Part shown: one piece after another, positions 48,034 to 57,285 of the stretch
Numbering within the stretch: the stretch's first letter is position 1
How the letters are laid out: every line of letters starts with the position of its first letter
From: an uncultured Clostridium sp.
GTDB taxonomy: Bacteria; Bacillota; Clostridia; TANB77; CAG-508
Reading direction: 5' to 3'
DNA: 64,000 nucleotides
NCBI GenBank assembly: GCA_947647595.1
Contig: CANSKZ010000002.1
Location: forward strand, 62,001 to 126,000
Notes under the pieces: model-generated
Databases searched by the model: none
Seen by the model: the letters and a program-made list of their open reading frames with translations, nothing else
What the model was told of the DNA's origin: nothing
Program-made: the position numbers and the translations under genes

Positions 48034-48345
48034 TTATTCATCTTTTACAATTTCCATACAATAATCTTTGATTTTATGTACTACCGCATCGGCATGTAAA
48101 AACATGTCTCTATCATTTTCTTTGAGCAGCTTATACAGTTCTTTAAACCGTTCTGGTTCTGCTATGAGCATGTACCTAAAAGCTTCCCGTAACATCTTTC
48201 GGTCAATGTCATCTTTTCCCCAACAATCCCGAAAATACTTATCACAGTTTCCTTCCTGCAAAGCATAAATCCTGTTAGATTCGTCAAGTATAACAGTATA
48301 GTTAATTACACCGCAATACACCCGAATTTCTTTTCCTCTTGCCAT
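48034..48345 (-). CDS. small accessory protein, tandem paralogue A, with four in-frame CGG
   Basis: 103 residues, unrecognised. It shares VINYTVILDESNRIYALQEG with the next gene's IIKYTIVLDESNKLYAMRVG, so the two are tandem paralogues. Four CGG codons lie in frame (48148, 48187, 48229, 48322: PERFKE, MLREAF, YFRDCW, EIRVYC). The 0 frame is clearly the coding one, since paralogue B shares it. The gene is visibly richer in G and C than its surroundings, which suggests recent acquisition. If the host shifts at CGG, this gene would make only a short peptide. Confidence 0.6.
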   Translation of the reverse strand: MARGKEIRVYCGVINYTVILDESNRIYALQEGNCDKYFRDCWGKDDIDRKMLREAFRYMLIAEPERFKELYKLLKENDRDMFLHADAVVHKIKDYCMEIVKDE

Positions 48346-48364
48346 TTTGCCTCCTTAATTGAAA

Positions 48365-48664
48365 TCACCCTTCGGTCAGTTTCGTGAAAAAATCTCTCAT
48401 TTCACAGGAAAGTTCATGCGCATAGGCAAAGATTTCTGCATCATTTTGTTTTAAGATGCAATACAGTTCCGCAAACTGCTCTGGTTTTTCCAGTAGCAAA
48501 CACTTAAAGAAGTCTTTTAGCGCTTTCTGAGAAATTTTCTTTCGGAGATATTCTGTTTTAAAACATTCGGTCTCTCCTACCCGCATGGCATAAAGCTTGT
48601 TTGATTCGTCCAACACTATAGTATATTTTATAATGCCGTACATCATATCAAATTCTTTTGACAT
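48365..48664 (-). CDS. small accessory protein, tandem paralogue B, with one in-frame CGG
   Basis: 99 residues, unrecognised, similar along most of its length to paralogue A (start MSKEFDMMYGIIKYTIVLDE; end HELSCEMRDFFTKLTEG). One CGG is in frame (48581, YAMRVGET). 19 bp upstream of paralogue A, same direction. No membrane segment. Probably an imported pair of unknown role. Confidence 0.6.
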   Translation of the reverse strand: MSKEFDMMYGIIKYTIVLDESNKLYAMRVGETECFKTEYLRKKISQKALKDFFKCLLLEKPEQFAELYCILKQNDAEIFAYAHELSCEMRDFFTKLTEG

Positions 48665-48825
48665 AAATTGCCTCCTCTTGATACATTATTTTATTTTACA
48701 ACATAAGACGATTATTATTATAACACATTTTTTAATAAATTTCAATTGTTTTCCGTAAACTTATAAAATCGATTTAAGGTATAAAAATACATTTTATCAA
48801 ATAAATTGTTTTTTTGATAAAAAAG

Positions 48826-48853
48826 AAAAAGATGAAAAACTTCTTCATCTTTC
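48826..48853 (-). terminator. terminator after the 91-aa membrane protein
   Basis: AAAGATGAAGAAG / CTTCTTCATCTTT-like stem; T-rich on the minus strand. Confidence 0.65.
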
Positions 48854-48892
48854 CCAAAACCTTACTTCTTGCTATCCCTGCATTAATACCTT

Positions 48893-49168
48893 TTAGCTTC
48901 TGTTATTCTTTTTCGAATCCAGAAACTCAATAACAATATAGCTTATCCATACAACTATATAAACAATATTTCGCTGTACTGGCTGAACTGGTCTTGTTAC
49001 TAAAATATCCAAAGAAATCCAACTGATTGCTATAATTGCCATTGTGAAAGCCAAAGCAAACCGAATTTGGATATTCTCCTTCTTTGTTGCATAGAAAATA
49101 GCATAAGCTATAATCAAAATACTTGCTATAAGATACGAAAAATTATAAATTGCATTTAATATTTCCAT
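48893..49168 (-). CDS. small membrane protein with one in-frame CGG
   Basis: 91 residues from the ATG at 49168 (MEILNAIYNFSYLIASILII, preceded by GAGGAGAC), with three hydrophobic helices and a charged end (EFLDSKKNNRS). One CGG at 49061 (IQIRFALAFT) must be read in 0 frame to keep the helices. Third accessory gene between the two-component system and the BceAB-like transporter. Confidence 0.55.
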   Translation of the reverse strand: MEILNAIYNFSYLIASILIIAYAIFYATKKENIQIRFALAFTMAIIAISWISLDILVTRPVQPVQRNIVYIVVWISYIVIEFLDSKKNNRS

Positions 49169-49287
49169 ATTTTCTGTCTCCTCTCGAAAATTATTCAAAA
49201 AGCAGGTTTTAAATTCCAATAATTATTAGATATTCATACAACAGGGTTTTCGATTATTATACTATATTTCACATAAAATGTCAACGG

Positions 49288-50304
49288 CTAAAAATTACTA
49301 TAACTCCCAATCGGAAACACCAATCTTACTTCTGTTCCTTCCTCTTCAACCGAATCAACCTCAATTCCAATTCCTAATTTATCGCATAATTTTTTACATA
49401 AATACAATCCAATTCCCGTTGATTTTCTATTTGACTTTCTTCCATTCATTCCCGTAAAACCTTTTTCAAAAACACGTGAAATCTCGCTATTTTTCATACC
49501 AACTCCATTATCTTTAATGGATAAAGTCACATTTTCTTTTCCTACTTTTGCAAAAATTTCAATTGTCAAATCCTTTTCTGGCTTATGATATTTGCAACTA
49601 TTTTGTAAAATCTGATTCAGAATAAAAACAATCCATTTGCTATCCGTATTTACTATTTCCTCTAAATCAGAAAGCTGAATCTTTATTTTTTCTTGCATCA
49701 AGGCATTTTTATTTTTCTTAATACTTTCATTTACGATTTCTTTTAAACAAACTTTCTTAATATAATAATCTTTCTCCACCGTGTTACTACGTGCATAAAA
49801 TAAAGCTTGCTCAATATAATTTTCGATTTTGTCTAATTCTTCATCAATACTTTTGGTCACTGCATTTTTATTATTTTCAATTACCATTTTACTGGTTGCA
49901 ATCGGTGTTTTGATTTCGTGAATCCAAAGTTCTATGTAGTCTTTGTAATCTTGCGTTAAATATTTATAACGATTCACATTTTCATACATTGATTTATCAA
50001 TTTCTTCTAGCCAAATTTTGAACAATTTTCCTTCCACAAAATCAGGTTTTTTTATAATCTCTGTAATCAAATATTTTTCCTCTAATTCCTCCATAATCTG
50101 AGAAATATTTTGATAAAATTTTCGCTTAGTAAAATATTCTATCATCAAACTAATTATCACCAAAAAAAGCAAGCTAACTGGAATATAAATTTTAATAAAA
50201 TTGGCAAATGGATAAGGAATCAAAAATATTTCGATTGCTAAGAGTCCCAACAAAAATAAAATTAAAAATAATATTTTATCTTTTAAAAACTCTTTAAAAT
50301 TCAT
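49288..50304 (-). CDS. BceS-like intramembrane-sensing histidine kinase
   Basis: 338 residues: two close membrane helices (about 10-60) with almost no external loop, then a kinase core. The phospho-acceptor His is in YIELWIHEIKTPIATSKMVI, the N box in FILNQILQNSCKYHKPEKDL, G1 in IKDNGVGMKNSEI, and GIGLYLCKKLCDKLG closes the ATP lid. Such kinases sense flux through their partner BceAB transporter. The start overlaps the response regulator stop as TAATG. Confidence 0.93.
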   Translation of the reverse strand: MNFKEFLKDKILFLILFLLGLLAIEIFLIPYPFANFIKIYIPVSLLFLVIISLMIEYFTKRKFYQNISQIMEELEEKYLITEIIKKPDFVEGKLFKIWLEEIDKSMYENVNRYKYLTQDYKDYIELWIHEIKTPIATSKMVIENNKNAVTKSIDEELDKIENYIEQALFYARSNTVEKDYYIKKVCLKEIVNESIKKNKNALMQEKIKIQLSDLEEIVNTDSKWIVFILNQILQNSCKYHKPEKDLTIEIFAKVGKENVTLSIKDNGVGMKNSEISRVFEKGFTGMNGRKSNRKSTGIGLYLCKKLCDKLGIGIEVDSVEEEGTEVRLVFPIGSYSNF

Positions 50305-50987
50305 TAATTTTCTCCCCTTTTTAGCATATAACCTTGTCCACGTTTTGTTTCTAGTAATTCCTTCAATCCCAATTCTTCTAATTTATTGCGCAGTCTTGTG
50401 ATATTCACACTTAGCGTGTTATCATCAATAAAACTGTCTGTATCCCACAAACGCTCCATAATTTCTTCTCTGGAAACAATTTTTTCACGTTGTTCCACTA
50501 AATATCGCAATATTTTTAGCTCATTTTTGGTTAATTCAATTTCCTTATTTTCTTTTATAATTGTACTTTTGGAAATATTTAAAATAAATTCTTTGCAATC
50601 AATTTTATCTTGATTGCTAATTTCCACATTTGTTCTTCGCAAAATTGAAGCAATTTTAGCAAGCAAGATTTGAATATTAAATGGCTTTGTAACATAATGG
50701 TCAGCGCCATAATTAATAGAAATTAATTCATCAATTTCGTTATCTCTACTGGTTATAATAATAATCGGCATTTCAGATTGTTTGCGAATTTCCTTGCAAA
50801 TAAATTCTCCATCTGCATTGGGCAAATTAATATCTAGCAAAAGTAAATCTGGATGAACTTGTAAAATATCCTGTATCGTGCAATCAAATTTCTTTAGTGA
50901 TTCTGCTTGATAACCATTATGGTTTAAAAATATTTCTAACTCATTTCGCAATTTTTCGTCGTCTTCGACAATTAATATTTTTTGCAT
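50304..50987 (-). CDS. BceR-like OmpR-family response regulator
   Basis: 227 residues: receiver domain (KILIVEDDEKLRNELEIFLN; phospho-Asp in PDLLLLDINLPNADG; Lys in YVTKPFNIQILLAKI) and a winged-helix DNA-binding domain (IELTKNELKILRYLVEQREK, LSVNITRLRNKLEELGLKEL). Pairs with the kinase that follows and probably controls the BceAB-like genes and possibly the FtsX/ABC pair upstream. No in-frame CGG. Confidence 0.95.
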   Translation of the reverse strand: MQKILIVEDDEKLRNELEIFLNHNGYQAESLKKFDCTIQDILQVHPDLLLLDINLPNADGEFICKEIRKQSEMPIIIITSRDNEIDELISINYGADHYVTKPFNIQILLAKIASILRRTNVEISNQDKIDCKEFILNISKSTIIKENKEIELTKNELKILRYLVEQREKIVSREEIMERLWDTDSFIDDNTLSVNITRLRNKLEELGLKELLETKRGQGYMLKRGEN

Positions 50988-51032
50988 TTTTTGCCTCCGT
51001 TTTTATTTATCAAATAGCTTACTCTACTTTTT

Positions 51033-52005
51033 CTATTTTTCAAAAGATTCTGTATTTTCTTCAAGACAGCCAATCTTTATATTCGCATTTCTACTACTTA
51101 TATCTGCTAGAATATCATCTAGAATATTATTCTTATTTCCCGCAACAGAAGCAATCATATATTTTTTATCATCTTGGTCATAAACTATCAAATTTTTTCC
51201 CACTGTCATTTCATACTTTTTTTCTTCCTCGATATATCCCCAAGCAATCTCATCATATTTCATTGCTTGCACACCAAAAACAATATAATTTCTCGTTAAA
51301 TATACATGTTGTTTTTTATAAGGCGTATCTGTCAAATTCTGTAATTCTGTTCTTAATTCCTCCATTAATTCTTGATTTTTTAATCTTTTATTTGCTTTTA
51401 AAATACCAGGCAATAAATAGCCCAAAGCTAAAATAAGAAAAAATACTCCAAAAAGTGCTGAACATGTATATAGCGTAATCATCCTTCTGCTTACAGAATT
51501 TTCTTTTATATAAAAGGTTCCCAAATGTTCTGAAAAATTCTCAGAATTTAATTCACTCTCTTCAAATACTTTCTCAACATTTGATAATACAAATTTTTTT
51601 ATTTCATCATCCATATTATTCAAAATACCTTCTAACTGATAAATCGTCTCAAATTTTCCTGTTTCTGTATTTATTGTTCCACTTATATTTTTAAATGTTT
51701 CATTGGATAAATTTACAACATATCCTCTATTATTAACATCTGTTATATAATAAAATTGCGTTTCTTTTTTTGAAATTGGCGTCAGTAATATTGGTAAAGT
51801 ATCAATCTCTACTTTAACACATTTTCCCGCATTTTGACCATCACTTAAAACAACTTCAGAGATATTCACCGCTTCTTCTTTATTTCTGAATCGTGCCAAA
51901 AAAACCAATCCAATAAATACAAAAGCAATACTCAAATAAATAACTAACAAAATGATCAATTTCCTTTTTGGATTTAAAATTTTATCAATTTCTTTTTCTT
52001 CCATT
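51033..52005 (-). CDS. uncharacterised 323-aa protein with two membrane helices
   Basis: From the ATG at 52005 (MEEKEIDKILNPKRKLIILL, AGAGGAAA ribosome site). One helix at about 20-40, an extracellular domain of about 150 residues (DGQNAGKCVKVEIDTLPILL), a second helix (CSALFGVFFLILALGYLLPG), and a cytoplasmic tail resembling a PH-like fold (YLTRNYIVFGVQAMKYDEIA). Function unknown. Upstream of the two-component genes, same direction. Confidence 0.6.
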
Positions 52006-52133
52006 TTTATTTCCTCTCTTATTTCTTTATATGATAATCCCACCTATAAATTAGCATTTATCATCTGAATTATAACACCATTTTTCAAAAAAGTACATAT
52101 TAATCCTAAAAAACTTTACACTTTTATAGCACA

Positions 52134-52192
52134 AAAACAGAGAGCATACAAATTACTTTTTTCATAAAAATAATTTGTATGCTCTCTGTTTT
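52134..52192 (-). terminator. long hairpin after the coiled-coil protein at 52217
   Basis: Perfect arms of about 20 bp (AACAGAGAGCATACAAATTA and its complement) around a 15-base A/T-rich loop, T-rich at both ends. Confidence 0.75.
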
Positions 52193-52216
52193 CTTTGAAT
52201 TTTTTAGAATAAAATA

Positions 52217-52501
52217 TTAACGATTTAATTCAAGATTTGAAATTCTTTTTTCATAACTAAACATATTCGCTTCTGTTCTATCCATTCTTCCTTCTAGCTT
52301 GCGAATTTTCTCAGACTTTTCTAGATTTTTGTCTAATTCTAATGTAACTGCGTCAAAAATAGCATCAATTTTTGTGCCATATTCCTGTTCGAATAAAAAT
52401 TGTTGTTCTCTTACTTCCGTGATTTTATCATCTAGTTCATCGAATTTTTTGTCAAATTTTTCATTCATTTCATTCAAAATCTTTACTAACTTTTCTTCCA
52501 T
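52217..52501 (-). CDS. 94-aa coiled-coil protein
   Basis: Heptad-rich from end to end (MEEKLVKILNEMNEKFDKKF, DELDDKITEVREQQFLFEQE, ISNLELNR), no membrane segment. It resembles short tail/scaffold or regulator coiled coils found widely in Clostridia, with no assigned role. Own terminator follows. Confidence 0.6.
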   Translation of the reverse strand: MEEKLVKILNEMNEKFDKKFDELDDKITEVREQQFLFEQEYGTKIDAIFDAVTLELDKNLEKSEKIRKLEGRMDRTEANMFSYEKRISNLELNR

Positions 52502-52626
52502 ATTTTCCTCCTTTCTTTATACATTTTGTATTGGAAATTTTAACATACTATTTTACAAATTGCAAGTATTTTTCCAAATTTCCCCCAAAAAAATGAATTG
52601 CTATTTCTAACAATTCATTCCTCTTT

Positions 52627-55188
52627 CTAAATATTTTCATTTCGAATCGTTTCAATTGTATTTTGACGATTAATTTTTGCCATCGAATATTTCATAATCA
52701 CAAATACCAACACAAATACCGCAACAATTGAAATTCCAATTGGCTTTAATGGCAAATACATCCCTGTTTGAATTTTCACAGAAAATGCCTTATACAACCC
52801 AAACGTTCCCAATATTCCCATCACAATTCCATAAACAAGTGCTTTCGATGAATAGAAAATCGTTTCCAAATGAATCATACGATTAAATTCTTTTTTCGTC
52901 ATCCCAATACTTTTTAGCATCGCAAATTCTTTCTGTCTTAATTCCATATTCGAAGTAATTGTATTAAAAATATTCGTCACTCCAATCAACGTAATTACCG
53001 TAATAAATCCATACAAAAATATTTTTACAACCAAAGCCATTGCCTTTTCCGCTCTAGCCGATTCTTCCAAATTCGAATAACCAATATCCTCCAACTTCAA
53101 ATTTTCCAATTCTTCAATAAAATCATCCGTGCTATTCGATTGTATACTAACCTCTACTGGAGCAAATTTCATCTCCTCAAATTCCTCTAAATTAACCACT
53201 AAACAGCCATCCGAATAATACGATTTTTCCAATCCATAAGGACGTACATCTGTAACTGCTCCAATTGTCAACTTAGTTTCTTCTTCCGCCATTTTTCCTA
53301 TGATTGTCTCTCCCGCAGAATAGTTATATCTTCTCATTTCAACTTGTCTGCCAGCATCATCATAATATAAATACGTATCACACAAAATTCCCGTTTTCTT
53401 TACCTTTTCTGGTTTTAAACCTGCCTTTTTGCAATATTTCTGGAAAGTCTCATTATCCAAAGCAACTACTTTTAAATTTGCTACTTTTCCTTCTCCCGAT
53501 TCAATAAATTCACCGCTTTCTTCATCATAATAGCCATCTTCTTGCAATTCAAGCTCTGGAATTTCACAAATCTTACTCAAATCCTTAATTTTCATATATT
53601 CTTCACTTTGATACAAAACAAAACTTTCCTCAATATAGCCAAGCTTCGTAATTTTTTCCACATCCTCCTGACTCGTTCCATTGCAATAAATCGAAATATT
53701 ATATTCATAATCCTCATAATAATTTCCTGTCAAATCAAACATATTCGTTAAAAGGCTATTCATCGTAATAAAAATGAAAATGCTCACTGCCAACGAAATT
53801 ACCGTTGTACGATATTTTTTCTTGCTTCTTTTCAAATTTTTATACGCCAATTCACCACCAATCTTAAACACCTTTTGAATCACTTTTGGGGTTCTCAATT
53901 TTTTACCTTTGATTTTTACTTCATTTGCATTTCTCACCAAATCAATTGGACTCACTTTGCTTGCCTTTCTCGCAGACGAAATGGCCGATAAATAAATTGT
54001 AATCATACCAAGCAAAACCGTCAATCCAATTGGCAATAACGAAATATTCACCACAATTCCATCCATATGTGCTAGCAAAAATTCACCCAAAATATTATTT
54101 ACAATTTTAATCAGCACAATTACTGCCAAAATCCCAGACAAAATCCCAACTGGAATTCCCGCCATTCCCAACAATAAACTCTCAAAAATGACACTTTTTC
54201 TAATCTGTTTTTTCGTAGCGCCAACACTTGCTAACATTCCATACATCTTCATTTTTTCAGTCGTTGCTATCGCAAACGAATTTCGGATACAAAAAACACT
54301 CGTAAAAATAATAATAAAAATTACAACACCAGCCACACTATAAAGCATCGAAACAGTACTATCAGCAAAAGCAAACGCTTCCCACCTTAAAAGTTCCGTA
54401 TTCAGTTCATAATTTTCATACTTCAAATCTCCCATTTGCAACTGACTATAATCCGAAACACCCAAAATTTCTGGAATAGTTTCCTTATAACTTCGGGGTT
54501 TTTTCAACGAAAGATACGCCTGTTTCTTTCCTCCATTTTGATTCGTCGTAATCACCGTATAACCCGGGTCAGAATACGCCTCAAAACTATATTCTGGTCT
54601 TTCCATAATTCCAACAACCGTAAATTCATAACTCTTCGTATCCACCAACTGTTCTTCTTCTGCATAATAAGGATTTGAAAAATCCAACGCCTCTCCAGCA
54701 TTCGTTTTTCTCTCTCCCACATCAATTTTAATCGTATCACCAATTTTATAATCTACTTTCCCATTTTTAAGAATATGCTTACTAATCACAACTTCATTTT
54801 CATGACTCGCAAATCTTCCTTCTACCAAATGAAACTTCAAATACTCAAACAATTTTTTATCCATAGAATATAATTTCAAATATGGCTTACTCTCATTCTG
54901 TCCCTTTTCCAATTTGCCATAACCCAATTCATAGCCTGCCTGTATTTCTTTAATTTCCGAATTCTTTTTCAACTCCTCTATATCGCCATCTGTCAAATCT
55001 GAAATTTTCAAATGATAATATCCCGTTTCATTCACCGCATTTTCCACTAAAGTTGCTTGGAAACTTGTTACCATTGTTGCCACTGCACAAATCAAACTGC
55101 AGGACAAAATAATTCCAATCATCGTACTAATCGTTCTTTTTCGATTCAACTTCAAACTTTTAATTGATAACTGTTTCAGAATATTCAC
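52627..55188 (-). CDS. FtsX/MacB-type ABC transporter permease, 853 aa
   Basis: Starts at GTG 55188 after GGGAGG. Eight to ten membrane helices in the FtsX arrangement: an N-terminal helix (TISTMIGIILSCSLICAVAT), an extracellular domain, three helices with EKMKMYGMLASVGATKKQIR, a second extracellular domain, and a C-terminal FtsX repeat (ELRQKEFAMLKSIGMTKKEF). Pairs with the ATPase 14 bp upstream. About two dozen CGG trinucleotides occur on its coding strand and none is in frame. Confidence 0.92.
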   Translation of the reverse strand: MNILKQLSIKSLKLNRKRTISTMIGIILSCSLICAVATMVTSFQATLVENAVNETGYYHLKISDLTDGDIEELKKNSEIKEIQAGYELGYGKLEKGQNESKPYLKLYSMDKKLFEYLKFHLVEGRFASHENEVVISKHILKNGKVDYKIGDTIKIDVGERKTNAGEALDFSNPYYAEEEQLVDTKSYEFTVVGIMERPEYSFEAYSDPGYTVITTNQNGGKKQAYLSLKKPRSYKETIPEILGVSDYSQLQMGDLKYENYELNTELLRWEAFAFADSTVSMLYSVAGVVIFIIIFTSVFCIRNSFAIATTEKMKMYGMLASVGATKKQIRKSVIFESLLLGMAGIPVGILSGILAVIVLIKIVNNILGEFLLAHMDGIVVNISLLPIGLTVLLGMITIYLSAISSARKASKVSPIDLVRNANEVKIKGKKLRTPKVIQKVFKIGGELAYKNLKRSKKKYRTTVISLAVSIFIFITMNSLLTNMFDLTGNYYEDYEYNISIYCNGTSQEDVEKITKLGYIEESFVLYQSEEYMKIKDLSKICEIPELELQEDGYYDEESGEFIESGEGKVANLKVVALDNETFQKYCKKAGLKPEKVKKTGILCDTYLYYDDAGRQVEMRRYNYSAGETIIGKMAEEETKLTIGAVTDVRPYGLEKSYYSDGCLVVNLEEFEEMKFAPVEVSIQSNSTDDFIEELENLKLEDIGYSNLEESARAEKAMALVVKIFLYGFITVITLIGVTNIFNTITSNMELRQKEFAMLKSIGMTKKEFNRMIHLETIFYSSKALVYGIVMGILGTFGLYKAFSVKIQTGMYLPLKPIGISIVAVFVLVFVIMKYSMAKINRQNTIETIRNENI

Positions 55189-55201
55189 CTTTCAAACCTC
55201 C

Positions 55202-55865
55202 CTAAACCAATTTTCCATCTTCGATTTTCAAAATTCGGTCTGCCACATTTGCAATTTCCATATTATGCGTAATCATAATAATCGTTTGCTGATATTCTTC
55301 ATTCGATTTTTTCAGCAACGCCACAATTTCATCACTCGCCTTTGAATCCAAATTCCCTGTCGGCTCATCAGCCAAAATAATCGCTGGACTCGTAATCATA
55401 CTTCTTGCAATCGATGTTCTTTGTTGTTGTCCTCCAGACAATTCATTCGGTAAATGCGTTTTTCGCTTTTCCAAACCAAGCAATGTTATCAATTCATTCA
55501 ATTTCCTATCATCCACTTCTCGATTATCTAATTTCAATGGTAAAGTTACATTTTCTTCTACATTTAAAATTGGAATCAAATTATAAAATTGATAAATCAA
55601 TCCCACTTTTCTCCTCCTAAAAACAGCAAGTTCATCATCATTCAATTGATAAATATCTTCTCCATCAATAAAAACCTTTCCACTCGTTGGCCTATCAACT
55701 CCACCAAGCAAATGCAAAAGCGTTGATTTTCCACTTCCGTGACGCCCCTACAATTGCCACAAATTCCCCTTTTTTCACGCTAAAAGACAAATTATCAATT
55801 GCTTTTACTTGTGTACTGCCTTTTCCATAAACTTTACTCAAATTCTCCACTCTCAATATTTCCAT
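55202..55865 (-). CDS. MacB/LolD-type ABC ATPase, read through a +1 CGG shift in Walker A
   Basis: Starts MEILRVENLSKVYGKGSTQV at 55865 (AAAGGGAAA site). CGG is codon 43 (plus 55737-55739), at the same Walker A glycine as in the BceA-like gene. Straight reading gives RKWKINAFAF and a stop. Skipping C gives AIVGASGSGKSTLLHLLGGV. Q-loop LIYQFYNLIPILNVEEN, signature NELSGGQQQRTSIARSM, Walker B AIILADEPTGNLDS and H-loop MITHNMEI follow. The total is 220 residues, normal for this family. Confidence 0.94.
55737..55739 (-). other. CGG +1 shift site in the MacB-type Walker A
   Basis: Coding strand GCG TCA CGG AAG TGG; skipping C gives A S Gly(GGA) S G K S T. Confidence 0.92.
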
Positions 55866-55970
55866 AAAATTTCCCTTTCTTTCACAATATTGTTTTAACA
55901 ATTTCATTATACGCTACAAATCTAAGCTCGTAAATAGAATCCAGCCAACATTAAGAAAACATTAATATTT

Positions 55971-56007
55971 AAAAGAGCTGTTAGACATAACATCTAACAG
56001 CTCTTTT
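55971..56007. terminator. terminator after the 222-aa anchored protein
   Basis: AAAAGAGCTGTTAGA / TCTAACAGCTCTTTT perfect stem, 7-base loop, T residues on both strands. Confidence 0.85.
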
Positions 56008-56020
56008 TATTCCATATTTC

Positions 56021-56689
56021 TTATTCTTCTATTTTATATTCTGTTAAATCTGGCTCCACAAAAACGCTATCCTGTACATTTCCAAATTTATATGTATATT
56101 CTACCATGCAGTCAGATGTATTTCCATTTTCATCGGTTTGTGTACCCTCTTTTGCTTTTATTATCAAACCAGTTTCTTTCTCATGATAATTTACGGTTTC
56201 ATTAGAACCTCGTCCATATGTTACAACATAGCATTCTTTACCGTTCCACTCTTCTGTTCTAATCGACATCGTAGCTGCCATTTGGAATAATAGCCACAAA
56301 TCATCATCATAATCAATAGCAAGAATCATTGATCTGCCAATGCCTTGTGAATCTAAAATAGCAACTTTTTGTTCCCCTACATTAAAATACGAATTTGCCT
56401 TTTCTCCTTTATAATAATTCATCAACACTCTTGTTTGCCCTGTACTTTTTACCGTAGTATTCAAAAACAATACAGCATTATTGCCTTTGCAATAATATTC
56501 TGTAACCGTTTTTGTTGAAGCAGATTCATTAACGATTTTTTCGTAGTAATTATCACTTTTTGCATACGTTTCTACTTTTTTAGCTAAACCATCCAAAATC
56601 ACCATTTTACGAATGGTAAATCCTAAAAATAGCACAACACAAATAAATATCACCAATCCTACCATTAAAATGACTTTTTTCTTATTCAT
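56021..56689 (-). CDS. uncharacterised membrane-anchored protein, 222 aa
   Basis: Starts MNKKKVILMVGLVIFICVVL (AGAGGTGA site): an N-terminal signal anchor, then a beta-rich extracellular domain (TKTVTEYYCKGNNAVLFLNT, NETVNYHEKETGLIIKAKEG) ending acidic. The fold may be of the LolA/outer-lipoprotein type, but no family can be named. Single gene with its own terminator. Confidence 0.6.
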   Translation of the reverse strand: MNKKKVILMVGLVIFICVVLFLGFTIRKMVILDGLAKKVETYAKSDNYYEKIVNESASTKTVTEYYCKGNNAVLFLNTTVKSTGQTRVLMNYYKGEKANSYFNVGEQKVAILDSQGIGRSMILAIDYDDDLWLLFQMAATMSIRTEEWNGKECYVVTYGRGSNETVNYHEKETGLIIKAKEGTQTDENGNTSDCMVEYTYKFGNVQDSVFVEPDLTEYKIEE

Positions 56690-56813
56690 AAACATCACCT
56701 CTTTTTCTTTCGTTCAGTAAAAACTTCTCTCGTATATTTATATTATAGCATATTTTACATAAAAAGTCAACTTTTGTAAAATCTATAGGATTTTCTAAAT
56801 TAAAAATTTCATA

Positions 56814-56842
56814 TTGACGCTTTGCGGATTTTCTATTATAAT
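56814..56842 (+). promoter_or_regulatory. promoter of the 56890 gene
   Basis: TTGACG (56814-56819), 17 bp, TATAAT (56837-56842), then AAAGGAGG. Confidence 0.75.
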
Positions 56843-56889
56843 AGATTTGTATTTTATAGTATATTCAATTTAAAGGAGGTAATTTGTCT

Positions 56890-57183
56890 ATGTTACAACT
56901 ACTACCATCTGGTTCAAACAACGGCAGCACAACTTATAAAGTCGTTTTTGAGCCACCATGCACCGTGGAGATGTTTATTCAATTCGTTCTTGAAGAGCGG
57001 AAGACGGAAACTGGAGTCATAAAAGTTACTAAAAATGACTCCTTACATCAAAAATTTTCATGTAGGTATAGCAAAGGAAAATTATGTTCATCTCCTCTGA
57101 ACGATGAAATTCTGGCAATGCCTATTACCTTTGCTGAAGCAACTGGTGCGCTTTCAAGAATGGATTATTGCATTACAATCTGA
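56890..57183 (+). CDS. small conserved Firmicute-type protein, 97 aa, one in-frame CGG
   Basis: Starts MLQLLPSGSNNGSTTYKVVF at 56890. The pattern FIQFVLEER...GVIKV, a short YSKGKL-type strand and a SRMDYCITI ending recall a family of small unnamed proteins common in Firmicutes and their phages (ending in W/ALSRMDYxxTI). CGG at 56998 (LEERKTET) is in frame; the 0 frame gives the family-like end, so it must be read as Arg. The gene has a strong promoter, ribosome site and terminator and stands alone on the plus strand. Confidence 0.6.
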   Translation: MLQLLPSGSNNGSTTYKVVFEPPCTVEMFIQFVLEERKTETGVIKVTKNDSLHQKFSCRYSKGKLCSSPLNDEILAMPITFAEATGALSRMDYCITI

Positions 57184-57218
57184 ATTAAACTTCCTTGAGC
57201 TTTTGCTCAAAACAATTA

Positions 57219-57267
57219 GTCTCCCCAAAAAAACTTACTGTTTTTTGGGGAGACTCAGTTTTTTTAA
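57219..57267 (+). terminator. terminator after the 56890 gene
   Basis: GTCTCCCCAAAAAA / TTTTTTGGGGAGAC stem, then TCAG and seven T residues. A smaller TTGAGC/GCTCAA hairpin precedes it. Confidence 0.9.
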
Positions 57268-57285
57268 CAATCTAAATTTTGCTTT

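Noticed and set aside
50897..51436. Plus-strand 179-residue ORF
   Set aside because: Antisense to the response regulator start and the 323-aa gene; low-complexity Phe/Leu/Tyr composition typical of shadow frames.
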